A stretch of 17,960 nucleotides of DNA from DATHSY01 sp046729855 (GTDB taxonomy: Bacteria; Actinomycetota; UBA4738; HRBIN12), in the NCBI GenBank assembly GCA_046729855.1, contig JBKPHM010000037.1:1-17960 (forward strand), written 5' to 3'. This document shows, in pieces, positions 1-7,370 of this stretch (position 1 is the first letter of the stretch; each line of letters starts with the position of its first letter). Position numbers and translations under genes: made by a program. Under the pieces are notes generated by a model that was given only the letters and a program-made list of their open reading frames with translations, had not been told where the DNA came from and did no database searches.

Positions 1-828
1 CGGTAGACAGTGCATGAACTTCACGTTCGGGTTGCCGGCCCGCTTCACGACGTCGAGGTTGACCTGGTACGGCCTCAGCAGGTTGATCCGCTCCTCCCAG
101 ACGCTGGGGTCCTCACCCATCGAGACCCAGACGTCCGTGTAGAGGAAGTCCGCCCCACGGACGCCCTCGTCGACGTCGGCCGAGAGGGTGATGCGGGCGC
201 CGGTGTCCTCCGCGATCTGCCGGGCCGTCTTGACGAGGTCGTCGTTCGGCCAGAGGTGCTCGGGAGCGCAGAGGCGGACGTCCATGCCGAACTTGGCGCC
301 CGCCACCATCAGCGAGTTGCCCATGTTGTTGCGGGCGTCGCCCAGGTAGCAGTACGCGATCTCGCCCAGATGCTTGTCGGAGTGCTCCGTCATCGTCAGC
401 ACGTCGGCGAGGATCTGGGTCGGGTGGAACTGATCCGTCAGGCCGTTCCACACCGGGACCCCCGCGTACTCCGCCAGAATCTCGACGGTCTCCTGCGCGA
501 ACCCGCGGTACTCGATTCCGTCGAACGTCCGCCCCAGCACGCGCGCCGTGTCCTTCATCGTCTCCTTGTGACCGATCTGCGAGCCACTGGGCTCGAGATA
601 CGTCACGTGCGCACCCTGGTCGTGGGCCGCCACCTCGAACGCCGTCCGTGTGCGTGTCGACGTCTTCTCGAAGATCAACGCGATGTTCTTGTCCCGCAGG
701 CGCTGCACCTCGTAGCCGCCGTACTTGGCGGCCTTGAGCTCCGCGGAGAGCTTGAGCAGGAAGCGAAGCTCTGCAGGGGTGAAGTCCAGCTCCTTGACGA
801 AGCTCCGGTTCCTCAGGTTGAACGCCAT
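1..828 (-). CDS. arcB: Ornithine carbamoyltransferase, catabolic ArcB-like (3' end outside window)
   Basis: This cytoplasmic enzyme interconverts ornithine plus carbamoyl phosphate with citrulline plus phosphate. The 276 visible residues show the carbamoyl-phosphate loop STRTRT at about residues 57-62 (in FEKTSTRTRTAFE), the stretch GSQIGHKETMKDTARVLGR, the ornithine-side motif DVWVSMGED near residue 230, and HCLP at 273-276, exactly at the window edge. About 55-60 C-terminal residues should lie outside. The N-terminus MAFNLRNRSFVKELDFTP and the DTARVLGR/EYRGF region resemble catabolic (arginine deiminase pathway) enzymes more than typical anabolic ArgF, but the two types cannot be separated with certainty by eye, so the symbol is tentative (argF is the alternative). 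The ATG at 828 has a GGAGGAG ribosome-binding site 6-7 bases upstream, lying in the 13-base gap after the P-type ATPase stop, so the two genes are probably co-transcribed. Confidence 0.93.
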   Translation of the reverse strand, partial: MAFNLRNRSFVKELDFTPAELRFLLKLSAELKAAKYGGYEVQRLRDKNIALIFEKTSTRTRTAFEVAAHDQGAHVTYLEPSGSQIGHKETMKDTARVLGRTFDGIEYRGFAQETVEILAEYAGVPVWNGLTDQFHPTQILADVLTMTEHSDKHLGEIAYCYLGDARNNMGNSLMVAGAKFGMDVRLCAPEHLWPNDDLVKTARQIAEDTGARITLSADVDEGVRGADFLYTDVWVSMGEDPSVWEERINLLRPYQVNLDVVKRAGNPNVKFMHCLP

Positions 829-841
829 CCCGATCTCCTCC

Positions 842-3592
842 TCACGCGGCCATGGCGGGAGCGGTCCGGACGGGAACGACGTCCTCATCGGGTCGACGCC
901 GCCTCCGTCTGATCACGGCCTTGATGACCTCCTCGGCCACGACCAGGCTCGCCGCGAGGCCGATACAGATCCACCACTGGGTGAAGCTCAGCTCGCTGGT
1001 CCCGACGATCCGGTTCAGGAAGTCGATCCCGGTGACGGCGATCATCAGCAGCAGCGCGATCCCGTACCGGCGGAGCTGCGTCGGTCCGGGGATCGCGTCC
1101 TTTGAGAAGATCGTGTTCACCTGGTCTCGCGCGAGCAGTCCGCCGGCCAGGTGGAACAACGAGAGCGTGGTCAGCAGCATCGTCGAGGCGACGACCGGTC
1201 CCTGGTCCTCTCCGAGCCGGTACGCGACGAGCGATCCGATCGTCATGATGGCCCCCTGGACGCACAACCGCACCCAGTTCGCTCGCGAGAGCACAGGCGC
1301 GCCGACCGGCCGTGGCCTGCGTCCCATCAGACCGGGCGTGGGGTCATCGAAGCCGAGCGCGATGGCGATCGGGATATCGATCACCATGTTGAGCCAGATG
1401 ATCTGGACGGGGTTCAGCGGCACACCGGCCGCGATGTTGAGAACGCCCGCACCGATGAAGATCGCGATGTACGCGACGAGCGTCGACATCTGGAAGCGAA
1501 GGTACTTGAGCAGATTGTCGTACAAGGCGCGGCCGTACGCGACCGCCTTGACGATCGTCGCGAAGTTGTCGTCGGTCAGCACCATCACCGCGGCCTCTTT
1601 CGAGACCTCCGTGCCGGTGATCCCCATCGCGACGCCGATGTTCGCAGCCTTCAGGGCCGGCGCATCGTTCACGCCGTCGCCGGTCATCGCGACGATGTTG
1701 TCGCTCTGCTGTAGGAGCCGGACCAGCCGGACCTTGTCCTCCGGCGCGACGCGCGCGATCACGGAGATCTCCGGGAGCTGCTTCACGAGCTCGCCGTCCG
1801 GGATCGAGGCGAACTCCGCCCCCGTCACCGCGCGGCCCTCGAGGCCGAGCTCCTTGCCGATCGACGCAGCTGTCGTCGCGTGGTCGCCGGTGATCATGCG
1901 GACGCGGATGCCGGCGCTCTTGCATTCGGCGATCGCCGCCTTCGCCTCGGCCCTGGGCGGGTCCACGATCCCGACCATCGCCAGCAGGGTCAGGTCCGTC
2001 ACGAGCTCCAGGAGGTTGCTCTCCGGCCGGATCCACTCCGGTTCGAAGTCACGCTGGGCGACCACCATCACGCGCTCCCCCTTACGGGCCAGCTCGTCGT
2101 TGGCCCGCGTCGCGAGCTCGCGGTTGTCCTGCGTGATGGGTATCACTTCGCCGTTCGGGTCGCGATAGGAACCGCCGCGCGCGATGAGGACGTCCGGAGC
2201 GCCCTTCACGTAGCACCGCACCACGGGCTCACCCTTCGACCCCGTCATGTTGTGGAACGTGGCCATGAACTTGTAGTCCGAGTCGAACGGCACCTCGGCC
2301 ACGCGCGGGTACTTCCGGCGTGTCTCGTCGATGTCGAGCCCGCCCTTGGCTCCGAGGACGATCAGGGCGCCCTCGGTGGGATCGCCGATCAGCGACTCTC
2401 CGTCGAGGACGGCGTCCGCGCAGAGCACCATGGGCAGCAGGTAGGGATCCAGGTCGATGTTCGCCCCCCCGACGTGGGTGATCTGGCCTTCGGTGCCGTA
2501 TCCCTGTCCGGACACCGTAAAGACGTTGTGCCCCGGGATCGCGAGCTCGCGAGCCGTCATCTTGTTGAGCGTCAGTGTCCCGGTCTTGTCGGAGCAGATC
2601 GCGGACGTCGATCCGAGCGTCTCGACCGCGGGGAGGCGCTTCACGATCGCGTTGCGGTTGGCGAGCTCGCGGGTGCCCATCGAGAGCAGCGCGGTCACGA
2701 CGGCCGGGAGCCCGGTGGGGATCGCCGCGACGGCGAGCGCGACACCCGTGACGAAAAGGGCGTCGAACGATTGACCCCGGGCCAGGCCCAGCGCGACCAC
2801 CAGGATCAACGCGACACCCGCGATCCCGGCGATGATCTTGGACAGTCCGTCGAGCTGTCGCTGCAGGGGGGTCTTCTCGGCCTCGGTGCTGGCCAGCATG
2901 TGAGCGATGTGGCCGATCTCGGTATGCATGCCGGTCGCGGTGACGATCAACTCCCCGCGGCCGCGGGTGACGGACGTGTTCATGTACGCCATCGACGTCC
3001 GGTCGCCGAGGGCAACGTCGTTCCCCGGCACGGGTCCCGTCGACTTCGCGACGGGGAGGCTCTCCCCCGTCAGGGCCGCCTCCTCGATCTCGAGCGTCGC
3101 GGCGACGGCGATCCGGCCGTCGGCCGGGATCCGGTTCCCCGCCTCGACCAGCACGACATCTCCGGGGACCAGCTCGCCGGCGTCGACCTCGACCGCCTGA
3201 CCGTCGCGCCGGACGCGCGCGATCGTCTTCATCATCTGCGCGAGTGCGGCGACGCTCGCCTCGGCCTTCGCCTCCTGCCGGACCCCGATGACAGCGTTCA
3301 GGACGGTCAGGCCGGCCAGCAGCACGGCCGTCGAGACGTCCTGCGTCACGATCAGGCTGATCGCGGCGGCGCCGAGCAGGATGATCTGCATCACATCCCG
3401 GTACTGCCGAACGAACGCGTGGACCATCGATTCCTTCTTGCCGGCCGCCAGCTGGTTCGGGCCGATGGACGCCAGACGCGACCGAGCCTCCGCGTCGCTC
3501 AGTCCCGTGTCGGTCCGAACGTCGAGCTCCTTCTCGACGCTCGAGATGTCCGCTGCGTGCCAGTCGGTTCGGATCGTCGTGTCGAACGCCAT
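842..3592 (-). CDS. P-type (P2-like) cation-transporting ATPase with altered ion site
   Basis: This is a membrane ion pump driven by ATP through an aspartyl-phosphate intermediate. The 916 residues show the full P2 layout: an N-terminal cation-ATPase domain (GLSDAEARSRLASIGPN), actuator TGES at 175-178, phosphorylation DKTGT at 335-339, nucleotide-binding KGAPD at 463-467, hinge TGDGVNDAP at 637-645, and about ten membrane segments. Its overall look is SERCA/PMA1-like. The M4 motif, however, is PTGLP (T293) in place of PEGLP. M5 has L705 and Y708 where SERCA has N768 and E771. M6 keeps N735 and D739 but has I738 for T799. The ion carried is therefore uncertain, and calling it a calcium pump would be unsafe. 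I chose the ATG at 3592 because GAGGAG sits 6 bases before it; the ATG at 3598 abuts the same site with no spacing. The C-terminus is arginine-rich (RRRRRRP). It is followed at once by arcB. Confidence 0.95.
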   Translation of the reverse strand: MAFDTTIRTDWHAADISSVEKELDVRTDTGLSDAEARSRLASIGPNQLAAGKKESMVHAFVRQYRDVMQIILLGAAAISLIVTQDVSTAVLLAGLTVLNAVIGVRQEAKAEASVAALAQMMKTIARVRRDGQAVEVDAGELVPGDVVLVEAGNRIPADGRIAVAATLEIEEAALTGESLPVAKSTGPVPGNDVALGDRTSMAYMNTSVTRGRGELIVTATGMHTEIGHIAHMLASTEAEKTPLQRQLDGLSKIIAGIAGVALILVVALGLARGQSFDALFVTGVALAVAAIPTGLPAVVTALLSMGTRELANRNAIVKRLPAVETLGSTSAICSDKTGTLTLNKMTARELAIPGHNVFTVSGQGYGTEGQITHVGGANIDLDPYLLPMVLCADAVLDGESLIGDPTEGALIVLGAKGGLDIDETRRKYPRVAEVPFDSDYKFMATFHNMTGSKGEPVVRCYVKGAPDVLIARGGSYRDPNGEVIPITQDNRELATRANDELARKGERVMVVAQRDFEPEWIRPESNLLELVTDLTLLAMVGIVDPPRAEAKAAIAECKSAGIRVRMITGDHATTAASIGKELGLEGRAVTGAEFASIPDGELVKQLPEISVIARVAPEDKVRLVRLLQQSDNIVAMTGDGVNDAPALKAANIGVAMGITGTEVSKEAAVMVLTDDNFATIVKAVAYGRALYDNLLKYLRFQMSTLVAYIAIFIGAGVLNIAAGVPLNPVQIIWLNMVIDIPIAIALGFDDPTPGLMGRRPRPVGAPVLSRANWVRLCVQGAIMTIGSLVAYRLGEDQGPVVASTMLLTTLSLFHLAGGLLARDQVNTIFSKDAIPGPTQLRRYGIALLLMIAVTGIDFLNRIVGTSELSFTQWWICIGLAASLVVAEEVIKAVIRRRRRRPDEDVVPVRTAPAMAA

Positions 3593-3598
3593 GCGCAT

Positions 3599-3898
3599 CT
3601 CCTCGACGTCGGTCGGCGAGCGCGTCCGGGCTGGATCGCCTCAGTCTCGGGGCCGGCGTTCTGGCGCGACGTCATCCGGACCGGGTGAACTTGTCGCGAC
3701 GGCGCGGCGGCGCTGGATGCCGGACCGGTTCATCCCATTCGGAGGATGGATGACACGGCCCGCCGGATCACGTTGGCGGGCGACGCCTCTGTTCGGCATG
3801 AGGCCGATGGCCGCTCGTTCGACGAGACCGCCAGGAGACGGCCCGGGGATCAGGGAGACGGCCAGGAGACAGCCACGAGACACGGAAGGGGGAGCGAT
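3599..3898. other. Divergent intergenic region between the ATPase and DUF7144 units
   Basis: About 300 bases between divergent genes hold no convincing gene; open frames here are short and arginine-rich. The region must carry promoters for both directions, but I see no clear -35/-10 pair. It contains a hairpin with a 7-bp perfect stem (GCCCGCC at 3758-3764 with GGCGGGC at 3775-3781, loop of 10). A purine-rich run at about 3828-3885 repeats CCAGGAGAC twice and GGAGACGGCC with small variation. Confidence 0.5.
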
Positions 3899-4351
3899 GT
3901 GAGACCCGCGATGAGCCAAGATGCGACACGGACCGCCGCCGAGGAGCGCGAGGCCGCGGTGCGCGGCGATAGAGAGTCGGGATGGGCCGGCTGGGTCGTC
4001 TTCGCCGGAGTGATGATGATCCTGAACGGCGGATTCAACGCCGTCGAGGGCCTGGTCGCGCTGTTGAACGGCAGCTGGCTCGCGTCGAGCACCGAGCTGC
4101 CGATCGAGTTCGACTACGCCACTTGGGGATGGACGTGGCTGATCTTCGGTGCGGTCGTCGCGATCGCCGGTTTCGGCGTGCTGGCCGGGCAGACGTGGGC
4201 GCGTGTGGTCGGCGTCGCGTTTGCGGCGCTGAACGCGGTCGTGCAGCTGCTGTTCATCCCGGCGTACCCGTTCTGGGCGATGTCCGTCATCGCGGTGGAC
4301 ATCATCGTGATCTGGGCGCTCACGGCACACGGACGCGACGTCGCGGCGTAA
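3899..4351 (+). CDS. DUF7144 family small membrane protein
   Basis: This is an integral membrane protein of unknown function, of a type common in actinobacteria. After about 30 hydrophilic residues come four predicted membrane helices: GWVVFAGVMMILNGGFNAVEGLVAL, then TWGWTWLIFGAVVAIAGFGVLAG, ARVVGVAFAALNAVVQLLFIP and FWAMSVIAVDIIVIWAL. The signatures FNAVEGLVAL, DYATWGWTWL, LAGQTWARVVG and PAYPFW are those I associate with DUF7144. I chose the GTG at 3899 because AGGGGG lies 6 bases upstream. An ATG at 3911 (MSQDATRT) is the alternative and would shorten the protein by four residues. The stop is followed 31 bases later by a DUF1269 gene in the same direction, so they probably form an operon. 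DUF7144 genes tend to occur among small stress-related envelope genes, which fits this locus. Confidence 0.85.
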   Translation: MRPAMSQDATRTAAEEREAAVRGDRESGWAGWVVFAGVMMILNGGFNAVEGLVALLNGSWLASSTELPIEFDYATWGWTWLIFGAVVAIAGFGVLAGQTWARVVGVAFAALNAVVQLLFIPAYPFWAMSVIAVDIIVIWALTAHGRDVAA

Positions 4352-4382
4352 CCGGGCGGGTCGGATGGAGGGAGGTGGGGTG

Positions 4383-4883
4383 ATGGCGGAACTGATCGCA
4401 ATCGGGTACCCGGATACGACGACGGCGTCGCTGGCGATGGAGGAGGTCGAGAGGCTCTCCGAGGATCTGGTGATCCAGCCGGATGCGGTCGCCGTGATCA
4501 TCCGGGACGAATCGGGCAAGTTCAAGACGATCACGAACACGCACGCGGTCGGCGCAGGCGCCGCCTACGGAATGTTCTGGGGTCTGCTGTTCGGGTTCCT
4601 GTTCTTCGTGCCGTTCCTTGGCATGGCGTTCGGTGCGGGCCTCGGAGCGCTGATGGGCAAGGTCGAGCAGACCGGGATCGACAGGCAGTTCCAAGACCGC
4701 GTACGCGAGCTGCTCAAGCCGGGCACGTCCGCACTATTCATGATCATCGAGAAGGCCACACCGGACCGTGCCGTCGCCGCGCTGAGCCAGTACGGCGGCA
4801 CCGTCCTCAAGAGCTCGCTCTCGGAGGAGGCGCAGGCCAGGCTGCAGGAAGCGCTCCACGGCACGGAGCCCGCGAAGGTCTGA
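4383..4883 (+). CDS. DUF1269 family membrane protein with glycine zipper (copy A)
   Basis: A 166-residue protein of the DUF1269 family, function unknown. It has an N-terminal alpha/beta part (ELIAIGYPDTTTASLAMEEVERL...AVAVIIRDESGKFKTIT), a central glycine-rich hydrophobic hairpin at about residues 56-93 (VGAGAAYGMFWGLLFGFLFF and GMAFGAGLGALMG) and a C-terminal part with LLKPGTSALFMIIEKATPDRAVAALSQYGGTVLKSSL. The glycine spacing in the hairpin suggests insertion into, or oligomerisation at, the membrane. The ATG at 4383 is preceded by GGAGGTG with 5-6 bases of spacing; longer frames starting at 4365 lack that spacing. It follows the DUF7144 gene in the same direction and converges on a regulator gene across a pair of hairpins. 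A divergent paralog lies at 13235-13741. Confidence 0.88.
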   Translation: MAELIAIGYPDTTTASLAMEEVERLSEDLVIQPDAVAVIIRDESGKFKTITNTHAVGAGAAYGMFWGLLFGFLFFVPFLGMAFGAGLGALMGKVEQTGIDRQFQDRVRELLKPGTSALFMIIEKATPDRAVAALSQYGGTVLKSSLSEEAQARLQEALHGTEPAKV

Positions 4884-4888
4884 GCACA

Positions 4889-4940
4889 GTCCGTCGAGAC
4901 GGACCGATCGGCGCGGGCGACGCCTGGCCGGCGCCGATCG
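4889..4940. terminator. Double hairpin between convergent genes, probable bidirectional terminator
   Basis: Two inverted repeats fill the 63-base gap between the convergent DUF1269 and regulator genes. GTCCGTCGAGACGGAC (4889-4904) is self-complementary apart from its central GA. CGATCGGCGC (4905-4914) pairs perfectly with GCGCCGATCG (4931-4940) around a 16-base loop. No T-tract follows, as is common in GC-rich actinobacteria. Confidence 0.6.
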
Positions 4941-4946
4941 ACCGCG

Positions 4947-7214
4947 TCAGGCGAGGATCGCGAGCTCTTTCGCGCGCTCGACCGCCTCGGTCCTGTTGGC
5001 GGCGCCGAGCTTCCGGTAGGACGAGATGACTTGCGTCTTGACGGTGTTGCGCGAGACATGCAGCCGCTCTGCGATCTCGCGGAACGATAGATGCGTGGGC
5101 AGGTACTGCACCACGCGGATCTCGGCGGCCGTGAGCGGCGGCCCGCCGAGTGTCTTGTGGTTCGACATCGCGCTCGTGTAGGCCTCGTCGAATCGCGCTC
5201 GTAGCCTGACGGCGTCGGGTAGATGCGGGAGATACCGCTGCGTCCCTCGAAGGACCTCGCGCGCCTCACCGGGATCACCGAGGAGCAGGTACGCGTTGGA
5301 GGTCAGCACCGCGCCTTGGACCGACATCCAGGGCATCAGCCCGGACAGCATGGCGAACAGGCGCCTGGCGCGGGCGGCGTCTCGCCGCGCCTCTGTGGGC
5401 TGATGCCAGCGCGCGCACGTCAGCGCGGAGACCGCGTACACGGCCGAGGCCGCCGCGTACTCCTGCAAGCCGTTCCGTTCGACCTCCACGCGTGCTCGCT
5501 CGGCCTCCTCCCGGGCCGCCTCCCAATCGTCCCGTTCGATCGAGCACACGGCGAGCTGCGCGAGGCTCCATGCGTGCACGTTCGGAAGTTCCATGGCCGT
5601 CGATGCGATGGCCTCCCGCAGCGCTGCGGAAGCCGCGTCGATGTCACCGACGAGGCACAGCGCCGCGCCCCGGAGGAACGCGCAGACCCCGCGCCACAGG
5701 CTGTCCCTCGGCTCGAGCTCGTAGCCGGTGGTCGCGTCACGGAGCAGCTGCGCGACGTCGCCGAAGCCCAGTGAGGCCCGCGTGATCGCCACCGCCGACC
5801 CGAGCGACGCCCGCCCGTCGGGAAGCGGACCGTCGTCGGGCGATCCCCGTTCGGCGACCGCCAGCCAATGCGTCGCACGGGCGACATCTCCGCTCGAGAC
5901 ATACGCCAGCGCGGCGGCTGCGCCGAACCACGGCAGGTCCGTGAGGGCATCGACAGGCAGCTGCTCGATCCACCGCCGCAACGTCGACGCACGGCCAGTC
6001 GAGACGTACGCGACGACGTGACGCGCGATCAGCTCCGCCGCGAGCCGCATGTCGCCTGCGGCGCGCGCGTGCGCGAGTGCCTCATCGGTGTTCCCGTTGG
6101 CCTCGAACCAAGCCGCGGCGCGACGGTGCTGGATCCGCTCGCGCTCGGGGTTCCGGCGTCGCAGCTCCGCCCGGAGTACGTCGGCGAACAGCTGATGCCT
6201 CCGGAACCAGACCTTGCTGCGATCCGTCGGGACCAGGAACAGGTTCGCCCGTGCAAACTCCTCGAGCCTGGCCGACGATCCGTGCGCCCCGAGCACCGCG
6301 TCGCAGAGGGGACCGCACATCCGGTCGAGCGCCGCCGTGCCGAGCATGAACGTTCGCGATTCCTTGGGCAGGCGCTCGAGGATCTCGTCGTTCAGGTAAT
6401 CCGAGATCGGCGCCTGGCTTCCGGCGAACGTCTCGAGGGCGCGGCCCAGGTGCTCGCGTTCGCGGAGCGCGAGCGCTGCCAGGTACAGCCCTGCGGGCCA
6501 TCCCTCGGTGCGCTCGACGAGCATCGCGGCCTCCGAGCCACCGACCGGGAGTCCCGCGGCGTGCAGCAGCTGAACGCCCTCGTACGGCGTCATCGAGAGC
6601 TGATGCGTCCCGAGCGTGACGACCGAGCTGTTGGTGAGCAGCCGGCTGAGCGGGATGGGAGGCACTTCCCGTCCGGCGAGGACGAGCTGGGATCCTGGCG
6701 GGAGGTTCTGCACGAGCATCGCGAGCGTGTCGATGGCATCTCGATCGTGCAAGACGTGGACGTCGTCGATCACGAGGACGAACGGCCTCGCCCGCCGGGA
6801 GAGCGCCCGCGTCAGCCGCGGGAGCGCGAACCCGACGAAGGCCTTCCCGGGCTCGGGCGGCCGCGGGAAGATGCCGGGCCCGAGGACGATGACCTCATCC
6901 AGCGCCACCACGATGTTCGCGAGGAGCCGGGACGCGTCGTTGTCCGTGTCGTCGATCGTCACCCAGACGAACGGTCGTTCGTCCTTCTCGCCCCACTGGG
7001 TCAGCAGCGTCGTCTTCCCGTACCCCGCCGGACCGACGACCAGGACGAGCGGCGAACTCTGGGCCGCGCGGAGCTGCTCGAGGAGCCGCGGACGGGCGAC
7101 CAGCCCGGGACGGGTCGCCGGCACGTGCAGCTTCGACTCGAGCGGAACGAACCACGGAGGCATCCTCCGCGGCCGCACCTTCGTGGGCCCCACGTGCTTG
7201 GCCGTGGCGCTCAC
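4947..7214 (-). CDS. MalT-like LuxR family ATP-binding transcriptional regulator (copy 1)
   Basis: A 755-residue regulator of the MalT/LAL type: an AAA/STAND ATPase switch, a helical TPR-like sensor region and a C-terminal LuxR helix-turn-helix. The N-terminal signature PLESKLHVPATRPGLVARPRLLEQL leads to Walker A GPAGYGKTT (61-69) and Walker B FVLVIDDVH (145-153). The middle 400 residues are alanine/leucine-rich helical pairs. The DNA-binding domain begins near residue 694 (LTAAEIRVVQYL) and has the recognition helix in RLHVSRNTVKTQVISSYRKLGA. Such proteins usually activate transcription after binding ATP and a small inducer; the inducer here is unknown. The start is GTG at 7214 with GGGGAGG about 11 bases upstream; an ATG at 7163 would delete 17 residues and has GGAGG with no spacing. 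It lies 156 bases downstream of a paralogous regulator on the same strand. Confidence 0.92.
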   Translation of the reverse strand: MSATAKHVGPTKVRPRRMPPWFVPLESKLHVPATRPGLVARPRLLEQLRAAQSSPLVLVVGPAGYGKTTLLTQWGEKDERPFVWVTIDDTDNDASRLLANIVVALDEVIVLGPGIFPRPPEPGKAFVGFALPRLTRALSRRARPFVLVIDDVHVLHDRDAIDTLAMLVQNLPPGSQLVLAGREVPPIPLSRLLTNSSVVTLGTHQLSMTPYEGVQLLHAAGLPVGGSEAAMLVERTEGWPAGLYLAALALREREHLGRALETFAGSQAPISDYLNDEILERLPKESRTFMLGTAALDRMCGPLCDAVLGAHGSSARLEEFARANLFLVPTDRSKVWFRRHQLFADVLRAELRRRNPERERIQHRRAAAWFEANGNTDEALAHARAAGDMRLAAELIARHVVAYVSTGRASTLRRWIEQLPVDALTDLPWFGAAAALAYVSSGDVARATHWLAVAERGSPDDGPLPDGRASLGSAVAITRASLGFGDVAQLLRDATTGYELEPRDSLWRGVCAFLRGAALCLVGDIDAASAALREAIASTAMELPNVHAWSLAQLAVCSIERDDWEAAREEAERARVEVERNGLQEYAAASAVYAVSALTCARWHQPTEARRDAARARRLFAMLSGLMPWMSVQGAVLTSNAYLLLGDPGEAREVLRGTQRYLPHLPDAVRLRARFDEAYTSAMSNHKTLGGPPLTAAEIRVVQYLPTHLSFREIAERLHVSRNTVKTQVISSYRKLGAANRTEAVERAKELAILA

Positions 7215-7332
7215 GACCGGCCTCGCCTCCCCAGGATCGGTGGCGCCGGGACGGCGGCACCCAAGCCCATTGCGTTTCCTACGGCATCATCCCGGGGAAT
7301 GGTCATTTCCGTCTTCACCCTGGTTCGCGGTT

Positions 7333-7344
7333 TCACCCGGGTGA
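7333..7344. promoter_or_regulatory. Perfect 12-bp palindrome, candidate operator upstream of regulator copy 1
   Basis: TCACCCGGGTGA reads the same on both strands. It sits 118 bases before the GTG of the downstream regulator and about 29 bases after the stop of the upstream one. A second TTCACCC lies 18 bases away (7314-7320 against 7332-7338), giving repeated half-sites. A similar interrupted palindrome occurs at 16878-16894. This is a regulatory site by inference only. Confidence 0.4.
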
Positions 7345-7370
7345 CCCCCGATCTCCCTACAGCAGATCGA

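Noticed and set aside
10..912. Long plus-strand open frame of 300 residues
   Set aside because: It lies opposite the OTC gene, whose minus-strand product has clear motifs (STRTRT, HCLP). The plus-strand translation is arginine/valine/aspartate-rich low-complexity sequence typical of GC-rich antisense frames.
1880..3688. 602-codon plus-strand frame opposite the P-type ATPase
   Set aside because: The ATPase has all family motifs in frame on the minus strand. The antisense product has no recognisable domain and a biased composition.
3828..3885. CCAGGAGAC repeats upstream of the DUF7144 gene as a possible repeat array
   Set aside because: Only two exact copies of nine bases with irregular spacing. 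It is purine-rich sequence with no consistent period.
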